From assembly GCA_002350845.1 (NCBI GenBank), contig DEFL01000013.1:1-64000 (forward strand): a stretch of 64,000 bases of DNA, read 5' to 3'. Both the position numbers and the translations under genes were made by a program. The notes beneath the pieces were generated by a model. It worked only from the letters and a program-made list of their open reading frames with translations. It did not search any database and was not told the DNA's origin. This stretch comes from Christensenella sp. UBA2853 (GTDB taxonomy: Bacteria; Bacillota; Clostridia; Christensenellales; Aristaeellaceae). How positions within the stretch are numbered: the stretch's first letter is position 1; each line of letters begins with the position of its first letter. This document shows, piece by piece, positions 51,175-60,124 of the stretch.

Positions 51175-52878
51175 ATGCGTAAGCGATCCATTCGTAAGAA
51201 ATCGGTACGAACCATCGTATTCAGCTGTTTTGCCCTTGGCCTTACTACGCTGCTGATTGGACTGGTCATTTATACGACATCCCTGGTACAGCAGTATGTG
51301 CGGCACGCGTTTGGTATCGCAAGTCATGCCGCCATGAATGCAACCTATGCGTCGATGAATGCACATCACGGTGTGGACTCTGCCCCGATCTCACACCAGG
51401 TCATGACCATCTACAGAGGACTCTCACCCCAGGACCGGGCGAAGATGGGCACGGTCGAGTATCGCCGACTTTTTTCTTCCATCGATACAATTCCCAAAAG
51501 CGGAAGTTCATGGGACAGGCTGACACACATGCTCAACACGTTTGTGATTGAAGTCGATGATGTCTATATCGCCATGTATGATGAAGCCACTTCCGCTCTG
51601 GTCTATATCGCCGATGCATCGGCTGACAGCCGCATGTACCCCGGCGACTGGGAGGCTGTCAGCCAGAATGAAGTGCAGAAATTCCTGAACTGGAAAGGTC
51701 CGGAAATGCTGTACGATATCGACAGGACGGAAAAATACGGCTGGCTTTGCACCGCGGGCTATCCGCTCCGGGACGGAAACGGCAAAGTCTTCGCTTTTCT
51801 GATGGTCGATGTCTCCGTCGACAACATCATCGGCGATATGCTCGATTTCTCCCTGAAGGTGACCATCGGCATCCTCCTGCTGACCTTCATCATTGCCTGG
51901 CTGGGCAGCCGGCGCATCAAGAAAGGCATTGCGGATCCGATTGATGCCATTGCCAATGCCGCCATGGATTACGTTCAGGGCAGGAATGAAGGAACGGACA
52001 GACATTATTTCAGCGAGCTGAATCTGAAAACCAATAATGAACTTGAGGACCTCAGCCATGTCATGGCTGATATGGAGATCAGCCTCGCCAGTCATGAGGA
52101 GCACATCCGCACCATTACGGCAGAAAAGGAAAGAATCAATACGGAACTGAGCATGGCGCAGAGAATCCAGGCCGCCATGATGCCGCATGTCTTCCCGCCT
52201 TTTCCCGACCGAAAGGAATTCGATCTTTACGCACTCATGCATCCGGCCAGGGAGGTCGGCGGTGACTTTTACGATTTCTTCCTGATTGACCAGGATCATC
52301 TGGCGCTGGTTATCGCGGATGTGAGCGGTAAAGGCATCCCCGCTGCACTCTTTATGATGATTTCCAAAATCATCCTGCAGAGCTGCGCCATGCTGGGAAA
52401 AAGCGCCGGTGAGATCCTCACCAAAACCAACGATGCCCTGTGTTCAAACAATCAGGTGCAGATGTTTGTGACCGTTTGGCTGGGCATTCTGGAAATCTCC
52501 ACCGGAAAAATGACCTGCGCAAACGCCGGTCACGAATATCCTGCTCTGTATTCCGCAACTCAGGGTAACTTCACACTCTTCAAAGACAAACACGGCCTGG
52601 TGATTGGCGGTCTTCCGGATATTCATTATCGTGAGTATGAGATTCAGCTGAAGAAGAACGATGTGCTGTTTGTTTATACAGACGGTGTCCCTGAGGCAAC
52701 AAACGAAGAGCTGAACATGTTCGGTACCGACCGAATGCTCGAAGTGCTCAATGCCTCTTCCCAGCAGTCCACAACAGAAATCCTTGAATCCGTTGATCGG
52801 TCGGTCAAGCAGTTTGTCGGTCCCGCTGAACAGTTCGATGATCTGACCATGCTATGCCTTCGATACAACGGTATATAA
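51175..52878 (+). CDS. Membrane sensor serine phosphatase, SpoIIE/RsbU type (orphan)
   Basis: This 567-residue protein has one membrane helix (about 14-36), an extracellular sensor domain (to about 220), a second helix (about 225-242), a HAMP-like linker, a short coiled coil (EEHIRTITAEKERINTELSMAQRIQAAMMP) and a SpoIIE-type PP2C domain (about 330-566). Metal-site motifs are AREVGGDFYDFF, VIADVSGKGIPAALFM, TCANAGHEYP and FVYTDGVPEA. Such phosphatases dephosphorylate STAS proteins when the sensor is triggered. The ATG at 51175 follows GTGAGG by seven bases; a GTG one codon before is possible. No kinase or STAS gene adjoins, so it may serve the modules at 28 or 57 kb. Confidence 0.9.
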   Translation: MRKRSIRKKSVRTIVFSCFALGLTTLLIGLVIYTTSLVQQYVRHAFGIASHAAMNATYASMNAHHGVDSAPISHQVMTIYRGLSPQDRAKMGTVEYRRLFSSIDTIPKSGSSWDRLTHMLNTFVIEVDDVYIAMYDEATSALVYIADASADSRMYPGDWEAVSQNEVQKFLNWKGPEMLYDIDRTEKYGWLCTAGYPLRDGNGKVFAFLMVDVSVDNIIGDMLDFSLKVTIGILLLTFIIAWLGSRRIKKGIADPIDAIANAAMDYVQGRNEGTDRHYFSELNLKTNNELEDLSHVMADMEISLASHEEHIRTITAEKERINTELSMAQRIQAAMMPHVFPPFPDRKEFDLYALMHPAREVGGDFYDFFLIDQDHLALVIADVSGKGIPAALFMMISKIILQSCAMLGKSAGEILTKTNDALCSNNQVQMFVTVWLGILEISTGKMTCANAGHEYPALYSATQGNFTLFKDKHGLVIGGLPDIHYREYEIQLKKNDVLFVYTDGVPEATNEELNMFGTDRMLEVLNASSQQSTTEILESVDRSVKQFVGPAEQFDDLTMLCLRYNGI

Positions 52879-52896
52879 TGTCATTCTTCCTTATAC

Positions 52897-52924
52897 AAAA
52901 GCCCCCGGCGCTTGCCGGGGGGGT
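52897..52924 (-). terminator. Terminator between the phosphatase gene and the feo operon
   Basis: CCCCCGGC/GCCGGGGG, an 8-bp stem with a four-base loop. The T-tract (CTTTTG) follows on the minus strand, so it mainly ends the feo operon. Confidence 0.75.
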
Positions 52925-52966
52925 TCCTTATCTTCTGAAGCTTTTCCATCTGAAATCTGTTGATTC

Positions 52967-53341
52967 TCAGGGATGTACAGTTTCGTATCGGGTGACAATA
53001 TACCCCGCCCTGCGCACAGCCTCGCGGATGGCATGTTCATCGGGAACGCTTCTGCACAGAACCTTCGCACTGTGATCGCCGATGGAAACAGATGCCCAGA
53101 TCCCTTCCATGCTGTTCAGCGCATTCTCTGTTTTCCGCGCGCAGTTTTCGCAGGTCATGCCGTCAATCCGAAGGGAAACGGCATAAGGGTAATGTGCCCT
53201 GTTGCGGTCAGAAGCACGGATTCTTTTCTCGGTTGTCTCATGTTCTCCGCAGCAGCCGCCCCCTTTTCTTGCTTTTTTGAGCATCTGCCATGCAGCCCAT
53301 GCAAGAATCAGAACCAGGCCAGCGATCAGCACAATATTCAT
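52967..53341 (-). CDS. Membrane-anchored heavy-metal-associated (HMA) domain protein
   Basis: This 124-residue protein has an N-terminal membrane helix (about 3-19), a basic/Cys patch (KKARKGGGCCGEH) and an HMA domain with the copper/heavy-metal motif GMTCENCARKTENAL. It is the last gene of the feo operon, four bases after the Cys-rich gene. The Cys-Cys and CxxC sites could take up metal near FeoB or pass it on. The ATG at 53341 follows GAGGAG; an upstream in-frame start is antisense to nothing but lies inside the preceding gene. Confidence 0.8.
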   Translation of the reverse strand: MNIVLIAGLVLILAWAAWQMLKKARKGGGCCGEHETTEKRIRASDRNRAHYPYAVSLRIDGMTCENCARKTENALNSMEGIWASVSIGDHSAKVLCRSVPDEHAIREAVRRAGYIVTRYETVHP

Positions 53342-53345
53342 GTCT

Positions 53346-53507
53346 TTACTCCTCTTTTGTCCGGTTGCAGTGGTAACTGCAGGAAGCACAATCACAGCCG
53401 CAGGAAAGGCATCCCTTTCCGTTTTTCCTGTCTTTCCTGATCTTATTCAAGGCCAGGCAGACCACTGCACCAATGAGCAGCAGAAGAACAATATCCAGTG
53501 TATTCAT
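53346..53507 (-). CDS. FeoB-associated Cys-rich membrane protein
   Basis: This 53-residue protein has one N-terminal helix (DIVLLLLIGAVVCLAL), a basic stretch (NKIRKDRKNGKG), and a cysteine cluster CLSCGCDCASCSYHC. This pattern is that of the short FeoB-associated Cys-rich proteins found after feoB in Firmicutes; their role in Fe(II) uptake is unsettled. Its ATG lies four bases beyond the feoB stop, with GGGGTAA as ribosome site, and its end runs up to the HMA gene. Confidence 0.88.
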   Translation of the reverse strand: MNTLDIVLLLLIGAVVCLALNKIRKDRKNGKGCLSCGCDCASCSYHCNRTKEE

Positions 53508-53511
53508 ATGC

Positions 53512-55875
53512 TTACCCCAAACCAAACATCATGCAGGCCAGCCGGGCAAGCAGTGCTGCCACCCATGCGATCAGGCACTGCCATGCGATAAGACCCACCG
53601 CCCATTTTCCGCCAAGCTCGCGCTTGATGGAGGCGACCGCAGCCACACACGGCGTATACAGCAGGCTGAACACCAGAATCACCACGGCTGTGCCTGAGCT
53701 GATGAGCTGCGTCACGCTGTTTGCGGTACCAAAGAACATCTGCAGGACGGAGACAACACTTTCCTTGGCCATAAAGCCGCTGATAAACGATGTGACAATA
53801 CGCCAGTCTCCCAGTCCGACGGGCTGAAACAGAGGAACCAGAAATCCTGCGATTCCTGCCAGAATGCTCCTGCTCTCTTCTGCTTCGGACACCATATTGA
53901 ACTGAAAATCAAAGCTTTTCAGGAACCATACAACAATGGTTGCAACCAGGATAACGGAAAAAGCGCGCTGCAGGAAGTCCTTCGCCTTATCCCACAGCAG
54001 CTGAAGCACGCTCCGGGGACTCGGCATGCGGTAATTGGGAAGCTCCATCACGAATGGAACCGCCTCTCCCTTGAACAGGGTGCTCTTGAAGAGCAGCGCG
54101 ACCAGAATGGCTGTTACGATTCCAAGGAGATACAGCAGGGTCATGACCAGCCATCCCTGATTCGGGAAAAATGCATCGACAAAGAATCCATAGATGGGCA
54201 GCTTGGCCGTACAGCTCATAAAGGGTGTCAGAAGGATCGTCATCTTGCGGTCCCGTTCACTGGGAAGTGTACGGGTGGACATGACTGCCGGCACTGTGCA
54301 GCCAAAGCCGATGAGCATTGGAACAATGCTCCGGCCGGACAGGCCGATTCGCCGCAGCAGTTTGTCCATAAAAAACGCCACGCGCGCAATGTAACCGCTG
54401 TCTTCCAGAATGGAAAGGAAGAAGAACATAGTTACAATGATCGGAAGGAAGCTGAGCACACTGCCGACACCTTCAAAGATACCTTTGACAATCAGGTCAT
54501 GAATTGCCGGATTGACATTCCCCGCTGTGAGCGCACCATCCACGACCTCGGTCAGCCACCCGATACCCCTGCCCAGCAGTTCCTGGAGCCAGGCACCGAC
54601 CACTTCAAAGGTCAGAAAGAAGACGAGCGCCATAATCGCAATAAAGACCGGCAGGGCTGTAAACTTGCCCGTCAGGACATTGTCGATCTTCTGGCTTCGG
54701 ATATGCTCCTTGCTCTCATGCGGTTTGGTAACACAGGCATCGCATACCCGGCGGATGAACTCAAAGCGCATCTCTGCCATGGCTGCACTGCGGTCAAGTC
54801 CCCGCTCCTTTTCCATCTGCTGAACGATATGCCCCAGGATTTCCTTTTCATTCTCATCGAGTTCAAGCTGGTTGAGAATCAGGGCGTCATCCTCGATGAG
54901 TTTGCTTGCGGCAAAGCGCACGGGCAGCCCAACCCTGTCCGCATGATCCTCTATGAGATGAATCACTGCATGCAGACAGCGGTGCACTGCACCGCCATGG
55001 TCATTCGCATCGCAGAAATCCTGACGGAGCGGCTTTTCCTGATATTTGGCAACATGTACCGCATGCCGGACCAGTTCTTCAATGCCCTGGTTTTTCGCTG
55101 CAGAAATCGGCACTACCGGTGTACCAAGCATTTCCTCCATCCGGTTGACGTCAATGGAACCGCCGTTTCCTCTGACCTCATCCATCATGTTCAGCGCAAT
55201 CACCATGGGCACGCCGGTCTCAAGAAGCTGCATGGTCAGATACAGGTTGCGCTCGATATTATTGGCATCCACAATGTTAATGATGGCCTTTGGCTTTTCA
55301 TTGAGCACATAATTCCGTGAGACCACTTCCTCACTGGAATAGGGAGACATCGAATAGATGCCGGGCAGGTCTGTTATGGAGGTATTGCTCTGTCCGCGAA
55401 TGGCCCCATCCTTGCGGTCCACGGTCACCCCGGGGAAGTTGCCTACATGCTGATTGGAACCAGTCAGCTGATTAAACAGTGTGGTTTTTCCACTGTTCTG
55501 ATTTCCGACAAGCGCAAAGGTCAGCTGCGTCTCGTCTGGAAGCGGAACCGGGTTTTCCCGGCGGTGTGCTTCATTCACTTCGCCCAGTCCGGGATGTTCA
55601 GCCTCCTTCTTCCGGCTGTGTCCCTGCTCCGGCCGTTTGGAGCCTTCCACCGGTGTTACTGTGATCTTTTCAGCATCTGCAAGGCGCAGCGTCAGTTCAT
55701 ATCCATGAATCCGCAGTTCCATGGGATCGCCCATCGGTGCGAGCTTCATCAGTGTGATTTCCGCACCGGGAATGACGCCCATATCCAGAAAATGCTGCCG
55801 AAGCGCGCCTTCCCCGCCTACCGATTCAATCTGCGCACTTTGCCCGGTCTTCAAATCTTTGAGTGTCACTGTCAT
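53512..55875 (-). CDS. feoB: FeoA-FeoB fusion, ferrous iron transporter
   Basis: This 787-residue Fe(II) transporter has an N-terminal FeoA SH3-like domain (about 1-75) fused to FeoB. The linker (about 76-115) is charged. The FeoB G-domain has G1 GNQNSGKTTLFN, switch GVTVDRKDG, G3 DLPGIYS, and G4 NMMDE (in place of NxxD). A helical GDI domain follows, then about eight membrane helices with the Gate cysteines in GFGCTVPAVM and FMSCTAKLPIY. FeoA and FeoB are usually separate in Proteobacteria; fusion occurs in some anaerobes. No Fur box is evident in the 71 bases upstream. Confidence 0.95.
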   Translation of the reverse strand: MTVTLKDLKTGQSAQIESVGGEGALRQHFLDMGVIPGAEITLMKLAPMGDPMELRIHGYELTLRLADAEKITVTPVEGSKRPEQGHSRKKEAEHPGLGEVNEAHRRENPVPLPDETQLTFALVGNQNSGKTTLFNQLTGSNQHVGNFPGVTVDRKDGAIRGQSNTSITDLPGIYSMSPYSSEEVVSRNYVLNEKPKAIINIVDANNIERNLYLTMQLLETGVPMVIALNMMDEVRGNGGSIDVNRMEEMLGTPVVPISAAKNQGIEELVRHAVHVAKYQEKPLRQDFCDANDHGGAVHRCLHAVIHLIEDHADRVGLPVRFAASKLIEDDALILNQLELDENEKEILGHIVQQMEKERGLDRSAAMAEMRFEFIRRVCDACVTKPHESKEHIRSQKIDNVLTGKFTALPVFIAIMALVFFLTFEVVGAWLQELLGRGIGWLTEVVDGALTAGNVNPAIHDLIVKGIFEGVGSVLSFLPIIVTMFFFLSILEDSGYIARVAFFMDKLLRRIGLSGRSIVPMLIGFGCTVPAVMSTRTLPSERDRKMTILLTPFMSCTAKLPIYGFFVDAFFPNQGWLVMTLLYLLGIVTAILVALLFKSTLFKGEAVPFVMELPNYRMPSPRSVLQLLWDKAKDFLQRAFSVILVATIVVWFLKSFDFQFNMVSEAEESRSILAGIAGFLVPLFQPVGLGDWRIVTSFISGFMAKESVVSVLQMFFGTANSVTQLISSGTAVVILVFSLLYTPCVAAVASIKRELGGKWAVGLIAWQCLIAWVAALLARLACMMFGLG

Positions 55876-55946
55876 GCTCCTTTGTTTTCAGTGCTCTGAT
55901 TTCCTGCCACCCGCAAGTCATGCAGCGTCCGTTCTGCCTTCTTCGC

Positions 55947-56807
55947 CTATTTTCTCGCAGGTCTGGGAAATCGGTTCATCTGTTCATCTGTCAGTCCGAG
56001 AATGCCTCCCAACTGGCGGATGGCAATCCTGTCATCCTGCAGGAACATTTCCTGGCTGGGCACTATATCATAGCAGAAATTTCCGATCATGTCTGCACTG
56101 TATCCATATTTTTCCCGGTACTGTTCAGCCAGTGCATTGTACAGCACCTGTGCCCATTTCTGATGATAGGAGGAAGTCACCAGGGTCATGGACGCAATGC
56201 CCTTCTCCCGGAGAATGGCCAGTGTGTTCACAGCGTTTTCCACTGTGGTTTTGGCTCTTTCATCGATCAGAATTCTGTCCTCGGGAATGCCGCACGGACC
56301 TGAGAGGTAGGCTTTCATCAGCCCCGCCTCCGTATGCCTGTCGGGATTGTTCTTCCCGGTAGCACCGCCTGAACAGACCAGAATGGAGTCCGGAAAGGCT
56401 GCGGCAGCGCATGCGGCCGCTTCACATCTTCCCTTCAGTTCGTCGGTCATTTCCCCGTTTTCCAGCTCATATCCCAGCACAATAAACGCATGTGCCCGGG
56501 AAACAGGGATCTGGTCAGGGTCATCCCTGCCATAAAGAAGCAGCTGATAATCAGGATTGAGGTAAACACTTTTCCAGTGCTCGGCAATTGCATAGGCCAT
56601 GTCTTCCCCGATTGCCTGGACATCAGCATCAATGCGCGCAGCGTCTTTCCCTTCTTCATACGCTTCGAGCATATCCAGCAGAAGCGTGCCATAGTTGATC
56701 TGTTGCGCTGCCCATGCACACAAGGGCGTAATACACAAAAGCAGTATACATACAGTCCAAAAAGCACAGAATCGCTTCATTGCTGTCTGCTTTCTCCCGC
56801 TGTCCAT
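55947..56807 (-). CDS. Exported or membrane-anchored DUF218 (YdcF/SanA-like) protein
   Basis: This 286-residue protein has a single N-terminal helix (about 10-30) and a DUF218 domain. Motifs are FIVLGYELENGEMTDELKGRCEAA, LVCSGGATGKNN, ERAKTTVENAVNT and VTSSYHQKWA. The acidic loop pattern of the family is kept. The ATG at 56807 follows GGGGG by eight bases; an ATG two codons earlier overlaps that site. The gene lies between the second STAS gene and feoAB, all on the same strand, but linkage to either is uncertain. A different DUF218 protein is at 36877-38325. Confidence 0.82.
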   Translation of the reverse strand: MDSGRKQTAMKRFCAFWTVCILLLCITPLCAWAAQQINYGTLLLDMLEAYEEGKDAARIDADVQAIGEDMAYAIAEHWKSVYLNPDYQLLLYGRDDPDQIPVSRAHAFIVLGYELENGEMTDELKGRCEAAACAAAAFPDSILVCSGGATGKNNPDRHTEAGLMKAYLSGPCGIPEDRILIDERAKTTVENAVNTLAILREKGIASMTLVTSSYHQKWAQVLYNALAEQYREKYGYSADMIGNFCYDIVPSQEMFLQDDRIAIRQLGGILGLTDEQMNRFPRPARK

Positions 56808-56832
56808 CCTCATATCCCCCTTCGTACACACA

Positions 56833-56882
56833 TTGTCCTCCCCATGCTTTGCATTCAAGGCAGCAAAACACAGGGAGGACAA
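56833..56882. repeat. 10-bp inverted repeat in the leader of the DUF218 gene
   Basis: TTGTCCTCCC (56833-56842) and GGGAGGACAA (56873-56882), 30 bases apart, with further pairing inside (TGCTTTG/CAAGGCA). No T-tract follows on either strand, so it is not a simple terminator. Confidence 0.5.
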
Positions 56883-56933
56883 AGCAGCTATAGTTTCATG
56901 GTATTTCGTCCTGAGACCTTTTCTCTCAGCACA

Positions 56934-57230
56934 TCATTCAATCGTCAGAATATCGGCAAAACCGGTGACTTCAAAGACTTCCTGCACCACTTCATTGACA
57001 TGCAGCACTTTCATGCCGCCTTTTTTCACCATGTTCTTGTGGGCCGCAAGAAGCACACGCAGGCCGGCAGAGGAGATATATTCAAGATTGCTGAAATCCA
57101 GGGTCAGGCTTTCTGCGCCGCCGAGGGATTTGCTGAGTTCTGTTTCCAGTTCGGGCGCGGTCATCGTATCCAGACGTCCTTCGAGTGCAATGGTCATATT
57201 TCCGCCGTTCAGAGTCTTGGTCATTTTCAT
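56934..57230 (-). CDS. STAS-domain anti-sigma factor antagonist, second copy
   Basis: This 98-residue RsbV/SpoIIAA-like protein has the phosphorylation loop YISSAGLRVLLAAHK and the N-terminal EGRLDTMTAPELE. It aligns without gaps to the copy at 28231-28527. The ATG at 57230 is chosen for that alignment; AAGGAG is about 11 bases upstream and a TTG three codons earlier is too close to it. It is the last gene of a phosphatase-kinase-STAS set. Confidence 0.92.
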   Translation of the reverse strand: MKMTKTLNGGNMTIALEGRLDTMTAPELETELSKSLGGAESLTLDFSNLEYISSAGLRVLLAAHKNMVKKGGMKVLHVNEVVQEVFEVTGFADILTIE

Positions 57231-57278
57231 AGTGGTCAACTCTCCTTTTTTTCTTTCGCGTCTATTCTTTCACTGGTT

Positions 57279-57686
57279 TCAGATCTTTTTGCGGATGGTC
57301 AGTATGTTTTTCCCGTTTTCATAGCGGTATTCCATCTGATCCATGGTCTTTCGAACAAGAAAGATACCCAGTCCTCCGACTTCCCGCTCATGACTTGGTG
57401 CGGTCACGTCCGGGTCCTGCCGTGATAACGGATTGAATGGAACCCCGCTGTCGATAAAGGTGACCGATGCCATCCGGGTGGATTCATCAAACTCAAAGCG
57501 CACGGTCGCTTCACCGACATCAGGCGCATATGCATAGCGTGAGATATTGCAGAACATTTCATCAATGGCAACATCCATCTGCATCTGCGGCTTCATCGGA
57601 CAGTCCAGAGCCTCCAGCTGTTCATCAATGAACGCTGTGACTCTGGGGATGTTTTCAATCTGCGCCTGCAGTGTCAATTCCTTCAA
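57279..57686 (-). CDS. RsbW/SpoIIAB-like serine kinase, second copy
   Basis: This 135-residue GHKL kinase has the N-box VAIDEMFCN, G1 box DSGVPFNP and G2 box GGLGIFLVRKTMD. It is closely similar to the kinase at 27126-27539. The start is a TTG whose TTGA overlaps the stop of the phosphatase gene, with GAGGAG about 10 bases upstream; the first five residues match the paralogue. It is translationally coupled to the phosphatase gene and lies 48 bases before the STAS gene. Its target is not evident, as no sigma factor adjoins. Confidence 0.92.
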   Translation of the reverse strand: MKELTLQAQIENIPRVTAFIDEQLEALDCPMKPQMQMDVAIDEMFCNISRYAYAPDVGEATVRFEFDESTRMASVTFIDSGVPFNPLSRQDPDVTAPSHEREVGGLGIFLVRKTMDQMEYRYENGKNILTIRKKI

Positions 57687-59875
57687 GATCGATCATCTCC
57701 TCTGGGCCTGGGCCCCTTATATTCCATGCAGAGCATTGTCAGATCATCAAACTGCTCTTCGCTCTGAACAAACCCATCCACGGCATTTCTGACATTCCCC
57801 AGCGCCTGCTGCGGCGATGCTTTCGGATCTTCATTGAGTGCCTCCAGAATGCGTTTCATGCCGAAAAGCTCATGATTCTTATTGGTTGCTTCGGTCACAC
57901 CATCTGTATAAACAAACAGCTTGGTCCCGGGCTCGAGCCGGACCTCATACTCGCTGTAGGTCAGATGTTCCAGCCCGCCCAGAATAAAACCGTGCTTATC
58001 CTTGAACACTTCAAACTGTCCGTTCGGACGCATGATCATCGGATATTCGTGTCCTGCATTTGCAGCAATCATTTTTCCGGTGGAAAGCTCGACAATGCCA
58101 ACCCATACCGTGACAAACATCTGCGCCTCGTTATTGGAACAGATCGCGTCATTGGTATTCTTCAGAATCTCTGCGGGTGAATATCCAAGCATGGCACTGC
58201 TCTGCAGGATGATCTTGGATGCCATCATAAACAGAGCAGCCGGCACACCCTTGCCGGATACATCGGCAATCGTCATGCATAAATGGTCTTCGTCAATGAG
58301 GAAGTAATCGTAGAAGTCCCCACCCACTTCCCTGGCAGGTGCCATCGTGGCAAAGACATCAAAATCCGGACGGTCCGGGAATGCCGGGAAAATGTGCGGA
58401 AGCATGGCGGCCTGGATTTTTCTTGCAAGCGACAGCTCAGAGCTTATTCTTTCCTTCTCCGCCGTCACAGTCTGGACTTCCTCCAGGTATTCAATCGTTT
58501 TGTGGGAAATCGAAGCGAAGGATTCCGCAAGCACCTGGATCTCGTCGCCTGTGCGGAATGTGTCCTCCATCCTGAATTCCAAATTGTCTTCATTCAGCTC
58601 TGAAATCCGCTCTGTGATCGTGTTGATCGGCTTGACGATCCTTTTTCCAAGTATAAGCGCGCCGGCCAGCATCAGCGCCATAATGGCCAGAAGAAGAACC
58701 AGCGTTGAACCTCTGGCTTTCTGCAGCTTATCCTGGTAAACCCCTGTGGCTTCCTGCTCAATCTGAACATGACGTTCCTGAAGGACTTTCGTTGTCTGCC
58801 CGGCCACCTCAACGCTGCACACTGACAGGAGTTCCCATCCAACGGTGCTCATCGGGCCGCCAATCATGTAATACGGTTCACCGTTCAGGCTCACCGTCCG
58901 CATGCTGGTCAACCCATGCATCGCATCGTTGACAATGGATGCCAGTTCTGCGTTGCCAGAAGACCGAAGATCGTGTGATTCATTTCCCGAGAGGACTGCA
59001 AAGATTCCATCGGTCATGGGAGAAAACACCACATGACCGTTCTGATTGATGACCACCAGATAGGTGCCGGAATCATCGGAAGCCTGAACCGCATCACGCA
59101 TTGCGGTCAGAAAGAGATCAGATCCAACAACAGCGGCCAGTTCACCGTTCACATATACAGGCATGGAGCACACAACCCCGATATCACCGGTAAATGCATC
59201 GGTTTCCACGTCTGTGAAGGCAATCCCGCCTTTTTCAACAGCCAGCTGATACCATGGACGTGTGCGCGGATCATATCCGATCGGGGTGCCATTCGCATCA
59301 AACTTTGCTTCCGGCCGGTCGTCTGTCACTAGGAACACACCGTCAGGGAGGGCGATAAAGCATGAATTGGTCTGTTCTGAGACACCATACAGCGAATTCA
59401 TCAGGTCTGTCATGTTTGCGATCAGACCGATGCGGTCCGCAAGTTCTGTGTTCCTGATGTCAACACCTTCAGCCACAATCAGCTGTGCAGCGATCTCTCC
59501 TTCCCTCGTCGGGTCAGGTGCCGCATAGGTGCCTCTGGGATACTGATCCGGATCCGACAGGAGTTTTGTTGCATACTCACCGAGCATCTGCACCCGTGTC
59601 TGGAGTCCATGGAACATTTCATCGGCCAGATAGGATTCCAGCTCCGTTGCGCGTCCCATGGACTGCTCGACCACGGTCTTCATCACCGAATCCGTAATGT
59701 CACTGATGGCGGTCTTCTGTTTTTCGCCTGATTCTGCTGCCAGGTTCGCAAGCATATTGTTATGATAGACGGACACCGCTGTGAACGCCGCTGTGAGGAG
59801 AATCACAGTCACTAGAATCAGATTAAAAACCTTGCTTTGTATACCACCAATCACCAGGTTTTTAACACGTCTCAT
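57683..59875 (-). CDS. Membrane sensor serine phosphatase with dCache, HAMP and SpoIIE-type PP2C domains
   Basis: This 730-residue protein has an N-terminal helix (about 12-34), a large extracellular dCache-like sensor (about 45-375; motifs FDANGTPIGYDPRTRPWYQ and FTDVETDAFTGDIGV), a second helix (about 395-415), a HAMP domain, a coiled-coil linker, and PP2C. PP2C motifs are AREVGGDFYDYF, TIADVSGKGVPAALFM, IAANAGHEYP and FVYTDGVTEATN. The dCache sensor suggests a small extracellular ligand such as an amino or organic acid. It is the first gene of the second partner-switching module. Confidence 0.93.
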   Translation of the reverse strand: MRRVKNLVIGGIQSKVFNLILVTVILLTAAFTAVSVYHNNMLANLAAESGEKQKTAISDITDSVMKTVVEQSMGRATELESYLADEMFHGLQTRVQMLGEYATKLLSDPDQYPRGTYAAPDPTREGEIAAQLIVAEGVDIRNTELADRIGLIANMTDLMNSLYGVSEQTNSCFIALPDGVFLVTDDRPEAKFDANGTPIGYDPRTRPWYQLAVEKGGIAFTDVETDAFTGDIGVVCSMPVYVNGELAAVVGSDLFLTAMRDAVQASDDSGTYLVVINQNGHVVFSPMTDGIFAVLSGNESHDLRSSGNAELASIVNDAMHGLTSMRTVSLNGEPYYMIGGPMSTVGWELLSVCSVEVAGQTTKVLQERHVQIEQEATGVYQDKLQKARGSTLVLLLAIMALMLAGALILGKRIVKPINTITERISELNEDNLEFRMEDTFRTGDEIQVLAESFASISHKTIEYLEEVQTVTAEKERISSELSLARKIQAAMLPHIFPAFPDRPDFDVFATMAPAREVGGDFYDYFLIDEDHLCMTIADVSGKGVPAALFMMASKIILQSSAMLGYSPAEILKNTNDAICSNNEAQMFVTVWVGIVELSTGKMIAANAGHEYPMIMRPNGQFEVFKDKHGFILGGLEHLTYSEYEVRLEPGTKLFVYTDGVTEATNKNHELFGMKRILEALNEDPKASPQQALGNVRNAVDGFVQSEEQFDDLTMLCMEYKGPRPRGDDRS

Positions 59876-60031
59876 GTCAAAATCCCTTTCATACGAATCA
59901 TTTTCATTTCTGACGTTTCACCAGCCTTCCATCCGCACAGGCATATATCGGACGTGCTTTAAAAACTTATGCTGTCCGGCCGTCTGCCGCGAGGGATACG
60001 TGATGGTTTTCTATCTGCAGGTTCGCGTTCT

Positions 60032-60060
60032 ATTTTGCAATATTCTTCCACGGAAATCAA
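60032..60060 (-). promoter_or_regulatory. Weak candidate promoter of the second partner-switching module
   Basis: TTGATT (60055-60060), a 17-base spacer and CAAAAT (60032-60037) on the minus strand; each box matches four of six positions. Confidence 0.28.
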
Positions 60061-60124
60061 CACTGAAGCCTGTGCGGCAGCAGGTTTATTCCGTATCCAA
60101 AGCGCCATGCACGCCGAAAGGTGT

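Noticed and set aside
56911..56929. CTGAGA/TCTCAG hairpin after the second STAS gene
   Set aside because: Short stem and no T-tract on either strand; not enough for a terminator call.
59876..60124. Region upstream of the dCache phosphatase examined for a riboswitch or Fur box
   Set aside because: An AT-rich stretch near 59885-59910 slightly resembles a Fur box, but the symmetry is poor and the gene is not an iron gene; no riboswitch core is recognised.
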